From Leucocoprinus leucothites (taxonomy: Eukaryota > Basidiomycota > Agaricomycetes > Agaricales > Agaricaceae), in contig JAACJO010000100.1 in assembly GCA_013368445.1 (NCBI GenBank), positions 1-15,367 of the forward strand: a DNA stretch of 15,367 bases, given 5' to 3'. Both the position numbers and the translations under genes were made by a program. The notes under the pieces were generated by a model. It saw only the letters and a list, made by a program, of their open reading frames with translations. It searched no databases and was not told the DNA's origin. This document shows, piece after piece, positions 9,188 to 15,367 of this stretch (position 1 is its first letter; each line of letters opens with the position of its first letter).

Positions 9188-12100
9188 ATGTCCTCCAAAG
9201 GTCTGTCCTAGATAGTGCTGTATATGCGCATATACTCATACATGTGCTCCAGCCATCCGCGAATACGATGCCAAGCTCCTGCTCGCGTACTGGCTCGAGC
9301 GGGCACCGGCAGTCGCCCCCCATGCGACGGTCAAGACGAATTTCCAGTACCCACCTGCCCGTGTTGCACAGGTGTCCTGGGATCCTGAAACCAAAGCCAT
9401 CACACCCGACAGCCAGATCCCCGGCTGGGTCCACAACACCAAGCTTGTTGCGAAGCCTGACCAGCTCATCAAGCGCCGTGGCAAGGCTGGTCTTCTTGCA
9501 CTCAACAAGACCTGGCCTGAAGCTAAACAGTGGATCGCCGAGCGTGCTGGAAAGCCCCAAAAGGTGCGCATATCTGCATTTCATTCTGCTGTTGCGCGTA
9601 CTGCGGCAGTGCCACCCATCTTTTATCGATTGATTTTCGATTCTCGATGGATTATCGAGAGATATCATTGTCGATCCGTCCTCGTTTTTGCCGCGCGTCA
9701 GGTTTTGACGCGTTCAGAAGGTTCTAATTATTGTCTCCACGTGATGTTACCCCGCATTATTGCTGCTTCTTTTCTCTCTTGCCGCTTGCCTTCTCCCGAT
9801 CTTCGTTTTTTTCTGACGCACGCGACTCTAGGTTGAAGCTGTTACAGGCACCCTGAACAACTTTATTGTCGAGCCTTTCCTTCCCCACCCTTCGAACACT
9901 GAATACTACGTTTGCATCAACTCTCAGCGCGAGGGTGATCGCATTCTCTTCACCCACGAGGGTGGTGTTGACATTGGTGACGTCGATGCCAAGGCTCTTG
10001 TGCTCGAAATCTCGGTCAATAAACCTTTCCCCACACGCGAGGAAATTGCCGCTACCCTCCTTACCCACGTCCCTGCCGATAAAAAGGACACCCTCGTCGA
10101 CTTCCTCATCCGCCTCTACTCCGTTTATGTCGACCTCCACTTTGCATACCTCGAAATTAACCCTCTCGTTGTCCTCGATGCCGTTGATGGTGGCGAGCCC
10201 ACTATTCATTACCTCGACATGGCTGCCAAGCTCGACCAAACTGCTGAGAGCATCTGTGGACCCAGATGGGCCATTGCTCGTGACCTTTCCATCTATGAGG
10301 GCGGGGAGGCTACCACTACCAAGGGTTCCAAGGTCTCTGCTGACCGTGGACCTCCCATGGTGAGTTTTCAGTGGGTTTGACACGTGTTTGGCGTTCTCAC
10401 ACTAGATTGCAGGTCTGGCCCGCCCCCTTCGGTCGTGACTTGACCAAGGAAGAAGCTTACATCCAGAAACTCGACGGTTCCACCGGTGCTTCCCTCAAGC
10501 TGACTGTCCTCAATGCTGAGGGTCGTATCTGGACTATGGTCGCTGGTGGTGGTGCCAGTGTCGTCTACTCGGATGCCATTGCTGCACACGGTTACGCTCA
10601 CGAGCTTGCCAACTACGGAGAGTACTCCGGTGCTCCCACAGAGGGTCAAACCTACGAGTATGCCAAGACCATCAGTACGTACCCTGGAGTTACTCTCGAG
10701 GCCATGGACTGACATCCCGTCAATAGTCGATCTTATCACTCGTGGAACTCCTCGCCCCGATGGCAAGATCCTTATTATCGGTGGTGGTATTGCCAACTTC
10801 ACCAACGTCGCTGCTACCTTCAAGGGTATCATTCGTGCTCTCAAGGAGTACAAGAACCAGCTCATCAACCACAACGTCAAGATCTTCGTCCGTCGCGGTG
10901 GTCCCAACTACCAGGAAGGTCTCAAGGCCATGCGTCTCCTTGGTGAGAGCCTCGGTGTCCCCATTCGCGTCTTCGGCCCCGATACACACATCACCGAGAT
11001 TGTGCCCCTCGCTTTGGGCGTCGACATATCCAAGTCCAAGTCGTCCCCCGCTGACGGCCTGAAGAGTGTACAGCCGGGCACCCCACCCCCTCAAGTTGCT
11101 CCCGTCGGTGAGGCCGAGTCAAGTGTTGGCTCCATTCATGCCGATGGTGGTCGCACCCAACCCGGAGACCAGATTGTCCACTTCGAGGGAGGACAGTCCC
11201 CTTCGACTCGTCCTTGGTTTAGGCCTTTTGATGCCTCGACCCGCTCCTTTGTCTACGGCCTCCAGCCCCGTGCTATCCAAGGCATGCTCGACTTTGACTA
11301 CTCTTGCGGCCGCGCCGCTCCTTCCGTTGCCGCGATGATCTATCCCTTCGGTGGTCACCACATACAGAAGTTCTACTGGGGAACCAAGGAGACCCTCCTT
11401 CCCGTCTACACCAGTGTCAAGGATGCCGCCGCTAAGCACCCTGATGTCGATGTCGTGGTTAACTTTGCTTCGAGTCGTAGCGTGTACTCCAGCACCCTCG
11501 AGTGCTTCGAGTACCCGCAGATCAAGGCCATCGCTCTCATCGCCGAGGGTGTACCTGAGCGTCATGCTCGTGAGATTCTCTGGATGGCCAAGGAGAAGGG
11601 TGTCCTCATCATCGGTCCGGCCACTGTCGGTGGTATCAAGCCCGGCTGCTTCAGGATTGGTAACTCTGGCGGTATGATGGATAATATCATCTCTTCCAAG
11701 CTCTATCGCCCCGGTTCCGTCGGCTACGTCTCCAAGTCTGGTGGTATGTCCAATGAATTGAACAACATCCTCTCTCTCGTCACCAATGGTACCTACGAGG
11801 GTATCGCCATCGGTGGTGATCGTTACCCCGGCTCCACCTTCATCGACCATCTCCTCCGCTACGAAGCGGACGCCAACTGCAAGATGCTTGTTCTTCTCGG
11901 TGAAGTTGGTGGTATCGAGGAGTACCGTGTCATCGAGGCCGTCAAGACTGGCAAGATTACCAAGCCCATTGTAGCCTGGGCTATTGGTACTTGCGCCAAG
12001 ATGTTCACGACTGAGGTGCAGTTCGGTCACGCTGGATCTATGGCCAACAGCGACATGGAGACTGCCGATGCGAAGAACCGAGCTATGAGGGCTGCTGGTT

Positions 12101-13302
12101 TCATTGTTCCTGATACCTTTGAGGAGCTTCCTCGTGTACTCAAGGAGACTTATGAGTCACTCGTCAAGTCTGGTGTGGTTGTTCCCAAGAAGGAGGTCGA
12201 CCCGCCTGTCATTCCCATGGATTACAAGTGGGCTCAGGTTAGTACAAGTGCTCGATGATAGTGTTCAGTTTATGCTGACCCCCCCCCCCCCCGTAATTAG
12301 GAACTCGGCCTTATCAGGAAGCCTGCAGCTTTCATCTCCACCATCTCCGATGAGCGTGGACAGGAACTCCTCTACGCTGGCATGCGCATCTCTGAGGTCT
12401 TCGCGGAGAACATCGGCATTGGTGGTGTTGTCTCCCTCCTCTGGTTCAAGCGCCGTAAGTTTCAATGATTCGGTCATATCTGTCCTTGTCTGACTTGCTT
12501 GTCCCCAGGTCTCCCTCCTTGGGCTACCAAGTTTGTTGAAATGGTTCTCATGCTCACCGCTGATCACGGTCCCGCTGTGTCTGGTGCCATGAACACCATT
12601 GTTGCCACTCGTGCTGGAAAGGATCTCATCTCGTCCCTCGCCTCTGGTCTCCTGACAATCGGCTCTCGTTTCGGTGGTGCTCTCGATGAGGCTGCTGCCA
12701 TGTTCTCCCAAGCTCGCGATACGGGTCTTACCCCTCGCGAATTTGTTGACAGCTGCAGGAAGGCCAACAAGCTTAGTACGTCACTGTCGCATCATTCCTT
12801 CATGTTCATTTCTGACATCGTTCATAGTCTCTGGTATCGGTCACAAGATCAAGAGCGTCAACAACCCCGATCTCCGTGTTGAGCTCGTTAAGGAGTATGT
12901 GCGCAAGCACTTCCCTAGCCACAGCCTGCTTGATTACGCTCTTGCCGTCGAGAAGGTGACCACTGCCAAGAAGGACACTGTGAGTAGCGTCCTTGGAGTC
13001 TCTCGAGTTTCGTGTCCTGACTGCGTTTCTTTCAGCTCATCCTCAACGTTGATGGTTGCATTGCTGTTTGCTTCGTCGACTTGCTCCGTGATAGCGGCGC
13101 CTTCACCCCCGAGGAAGCTGATGAATACATCAAGATTGGTACTCTCAACGGTCTTTTCGTTCTTGGTCGCAGCATTGGTTTCATTGGCCACCACCTTGAC
13201 CAGAAGAGGCTGAAGGCTCCTCTCTACCGTCACCCAGCTGATGATATCTTCATTAACATGGCTGATGTCTCGCAGCCTCGTGTCTTGGGTCGCATGCAGT
13301 AG
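9188..13302 (+). CDS. ATP-citrate lyase (single-chain, fused form)
   Basis: Cytosolic enzyme that splits citrate with ATP and CoA into acetyl-CoA and oxaloacetate, the acetyl source for lipids, sterols and histone acetylation. Exons: 9188-9200, 9253-9563, 9832-10359, 10413-10674, 10727-12237, 12301-12454, 12509-12775, 12828-12979, 13036-13302; total 3,465 nt, 1,154 residues, all phases compatible. Residues 1-280 form the ATP-grasp part (YLEINPLVV, Glu216 and Asn218 for metal). The CoA/citrate-binding part follows, then a variable Pro/Ser-rich linker (about 490-550, probably the human phosphorylation-loop equivalent), the CoA-ligase part with phosphohistidine His806 in [10 protein letters not shown], and the citrate-synthase-like end with His946 (TADHGPA), His1021 (GIGHKIKS) and Asp1072 (NVDG). 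These match human His760, His900, His975 and Asp1026 at a constant offset of 46. The protein ends at GRMQ. Intron 2 (268 nt) is unusually long, and intron 5 carries a C14 run. Confidence 0.97.
9564..9831 (+). other. Unusually long second intron of ATP-citrate lyase
   Basis: GTGCGC donor and CTCTAG acceptor bound 268 nt between codon 108 (Lys) and Val109. The other seven introns of this gene are 52-63 nt. The intron contains a perfect 7-bp hairpin with a 5-nt loop (TCTCGAT 9642-9648, ATCGAGA 9654-9660) inside a stretch rich in TCGAT words, and a T/C-rich tract before the acceptor. No open frame within it matches the gene. Confidence 0.8.
12279..12292 (+). repeat. C14 homopolymer in intron 5 of ATP-citrate lyase
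   Basis: Fourteen consecutive C residues lie between a branch-point-like CTGAC and the acceptor GTAATTAG of the 63-nt intron 12238-12300, where a polypyrimidine tract is expected. Such runs slip in replication and in sequencing, so the length given may not be exact. It lies outside the coding sequence. Confidence 0.9.
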
Positions 13303-14428
13303 ATGGGCATCTTGTTTGTTTTTTCGTTTTCGTACTTCGTCTGTGGGTTGGATGCTTGGAAAGGATAGCAGATGGAAGTAGATTTCTCAAAAGGTTACTA
13401 ATGAGGTTCACGCCTGCTTTCGCCGCTGTTGCTGTACGTTTGTGTCGTAGTCTTTGTCTCTCACCTTCATACATACATCCTTGTGACTCCTGCATTATCA
13501 TTACTCTGCATTAGTATTTTCTTTCCCTTTTTCTCTGTTTTTTTTTTTTGCCCTCTTGTAACACATACACAATAGATCCGACATTTTTCTCCTGGCTCCT
13601 TGAGTGTGAGTCGTGCTGCGGTTGGAGTCATCATTACAGCAGCAACACAATGGTTATCTTGATTACAACCGCAGATTCCCAACTATTGAAGCCACCCTTA
13701 CGTCGGAACCGTGACTCCACATCTGCAGATTCTGGTCTGCGAAAGTAAGCCGAAATGGTAGTGTGTAATAATATTAGGTATCAGCTTTACTAGGTCTTAT
13801 AAGTAGGCCGGCGGTTCAAACTACGTAAATAGTTCAAATCGGCAACATTAGAATTAACGGACTAATTAACGGACGAGCGAGAGCTGCCAATTCGGAGTAA
13901 TGTGGTATATTCAAAATTTATAACTACACGTCGGCATTGATGTTCCATGCCTGTAGTAGTAAAGTCGAGCTTCTCAAGACAAACAAGTTCCGATCGACGA
14001 CACAAAGGACCTTCAGGTCCAGGATTATCAGACGAGCGGAAGCAATTCCAAGCTGCGGATCTGAACTGGCCATTTCTTTTTGCTCCGTCGTCCCTCACTG
14101 GGCCTTGAATATACTGGTGGAGGGGGAGATCGACTCTTACTAGGTAGAAATGTCAGGATCGGTGATATTGAAAATTAATGTCCGTCTGAATGACGGGGGC
14201 CGGTGATATAAAAACAATATTGGAGTAGGAGTGTTCTTCGGACTCCCGACTCGGTGTATGAAAAGGGGGGATAAAAGCGTCAACCTGTGGATGAGTTGGA
14301 GTGGATCTGTTTTTCAGATTTTGAGAGGTGATTTAATTTTAGGGTTAAATACTCGAGTTGGAGCTTGTTGTACTCGAGTACTCATGGGGGAGCGTCAAAA
14401 ATTGGCGGCGGAGTATATCGAGTCGTCG
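13303..14428. other. Intergenic region after ATP-citrate lyase
   Basis: The first 250 bases are probably 3' UTR, including a T12 run at 13538-13549. The rest has no supportable gene. Small repeats are visible: an 11-bp direct repeat AATTAACGGAC at 13852-13862 and 13864-13874, a 6-bp inverted repeat GGACCT/AGGTCC at 14007-14020, and two TACTCGAGT copies (14350-14358 and 14371-14379, the second being part of a 10-bp palindrome). Confidence 0.6.
13852..13874. repeat. 11-bp near-tandem direct repeat
   Basis: AATTAACGGAC occurs twice with one base between the copies. No larger element, terminal inverted repeat or coding sequence is attached to it, so it may be simple duplication in AT-rich intergenic DNA. 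Confidence 0.7.
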
Positions 14429-14848
14429 CTATTGAACCTTTTCTTTCACAGATTGCCATACGAATTTAGGAGACTCCACTGATGCAATGAGCTTGCACTG
14501 CGTGAGCGGAGGATCGACAAGAAGACGCCCGATACAATCAGAATAATACCGCCGAGTCGATCAGGGGCATTCTTGTACGTAAACGGTATGTAAATCTTGT
14601 ACTTACGTCCGACGCCGATGAATCGAATGGTCTTTGCGAGCAACGTGTCCGTGCGGAAGACTCTTTGAGTTTGGTTGTTGGACTGGAGTTCCGACTCGGT
14701 CTCTCCGGGAGTCAATTTACGTAGGAACGGGTCAGCTGTGAAGATAATTGAATGATATGGCAAGATTTAGGCTTAAATTTTAATAATGTCGTTCTTCTTT
14801 GACGATCTGCTCGAGGAAGCTCCGTGTGCTGGCAACGGGCCTAGCCAT
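14429..14848 (-). pseudogene. Possible small broken gene of unknown family
   Basis: Three minus-strand pieces look coding. Piece 1 starts at ATG 14846-14848 and reads MARPVASTRSFLEQIVKEER before a stop at 14780. Piece 2, 14735-14607, is preceded by a good acceptor (TCTTCACAG), reads DPFLRKLTPGETESELQSNN then RVFRTDTLLAKTIRFIGVG, and ends at a perfect donor GTAAGT. Piece 3, 14478-14429, follows an ATCAG acceptor in the matching phase and ends SPKFVWQSVKEKVQ, stop. Pieces 2 and 3 join in frame over a 128-nt intron. Pieces 1 and 2 do not: piece 2 needs a phase-1 donor, and piece 1 has only poor GT sites in phase 0. A lost donor near 14780 would explain this. The family is not recognised. It may be a decayed gene, or a live one with an unseen first exon. 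Confidence 0.35.
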
Positions 14849-15302
14849 AGTGGCTGATGCTAGAGTGTAATCGGAAATTACCGAACTTGACATGAAATTC
14901 ATAACCGCAGATACTTGATCGGAAGTAGTCTAAGTATGTCTGTATGCACTTAGGTGTGAGTTTGGAATGTTCTTAGAGTGTTCTTTGCGTTCTTTCCATC
15001 CTCTGCACCCTTGTTGGTAGCTGGTGGCGGCCTTTTTACGTACAACAACAGACGAGTTTTATATAAATTATAAGGCCGTCAACGAGCCTTGACCTACTTA
15101 GTATGAATACATTGACGTCAACAGAAAATACAACCTAATAATACTACACAACGTATTGGTGGAACAAATCAACCCACCCCAGGATTATTGGCAGATAAAA
15201 CCCAAAACACATTCATAGGAAAGGGATGAAAGTAATGCCTCTCGCTTCAGGCAGATTGTGACACGACAAAGAATCAGCTACTGTGCTCTGCAGCAACGAA
15301 GA
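14849..15302. other. Intergenic region near right edge
   Basis: AT-rich sequence without a supportable gene. If the piece at the right edge is a real terminal exon on the minus strand, the right part of this stretch would be its 3' UTR. Confidence 0.5.
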
Positions 15303-15367
15303 TCAGCCTTTCGGCTTCTCGGGAACGCGGTTGTATTGAGCATTTGAATGGCGAAGGAAGCCTAGTG
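15303..15367 (-). CDS. Possible C-terminal exon of a gene beyond the right edge
   Basis: The minus-strand frame from 15365 reads LGFLRHSNAQYNRVPEKPKG and ends at TGA 15303-15305. Its composition looks like a natural protein tail. A CACTAG acceptor-like sequence at 15362-15367 may mark the start of the exon, in which case the first residues above would be intron. Too little is inside the window to name a family, and chance cannot be excluded. Confidence 0.25.
   Translation of the reverse strand, partial: LGFLRHSNAQYNRVPEKPKG

Noticed and set aside
9757..12711. Long open frames on the minus strand and in other plus frames over ATP-citrate lyase
   Set aside because: They are shadows of the codon-biased, GC-rich coding exons; the correct frame is fixed by the conserved enzyme sequence.
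13780..14420. Short repeats and palindromes as a sign of a MITE or other transposon
   Set aside because: No paired terminal inverted repeats, target duplication or transposase trace could be found.
1..15367. CRISPR array, phage genes, toxin-antitoxin or defence cluster
   Set aside because: The DNA is eukaryotic with spliced genes, and no regularly spaced repeats or such genes are present.

Overview
The window looks like nuclear DNA of a basidiomycete fungus, most likely an Agaricomycete. Genes are split by short introns of about 52-72 nt with GTRNGT-type donors. ATP-citrate lyase is a single long chain, as in basidiomycetes and animals; ascomycetes normally split it in two. There is also an intronless nuclear tRNA with its own Pol III terminator.

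Layout, left to right: (1) 1-589 (+) is the 3' part of a gene with a degenerate RNase III fold, probably a mitochondrial large-subunit ribosomal protein of the mL57/mL44 type. (2) 737-1060 (-) is a coding-like fragment of unknown family, interrupted by a stop and a frame change. (3) 1141-5344 (-) is a large SMP plus multi-C2 lipid-transfer/tether protein resembling fission yeast Mug190. Its introns are recognisable, but the reading frame breaks at three points by single bases. A fourth frame change could be an intron. (4) 6031-7354 (+) is a secreted six-hairpin glycoside hydrolase of the GH88/GH105 type, with one intron and a TATA box. It is divergent from gene 3. (5) 8058-8129 (+) is tRNA-Glu(CTC). 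(6) 9188-13302 (+) is a complete nine-exon ATP-citrate lyase of 1,154 residues with all key catalytic residues present. (7) 13303-15367 is mostly non-coding. It holds a possible broken small gene on the minus strand and, at the right edge, a possible C-terminal exon of another minus-strand gene.

These are unrelated housekeeping and accessory genes, not a cluster. ATP-citrate lyase makes cytosolic acetyl-CoA, the SMP/C2 protein probably works at membrane contact sites, the hydrolase would act outside the cell, and the ribosomal protein in mitochondria. I see no mobile element, CRISPR array or new multi-gene system. The most unusual signal is reading-frame damage on the minus strand between about 740 and 5,020 (and perhaps 14,429-14,848), while ATP-citrate lyase, the hydrolase and the tRNA are intact. 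This means either real gene decay or local indel errors in the assembly.
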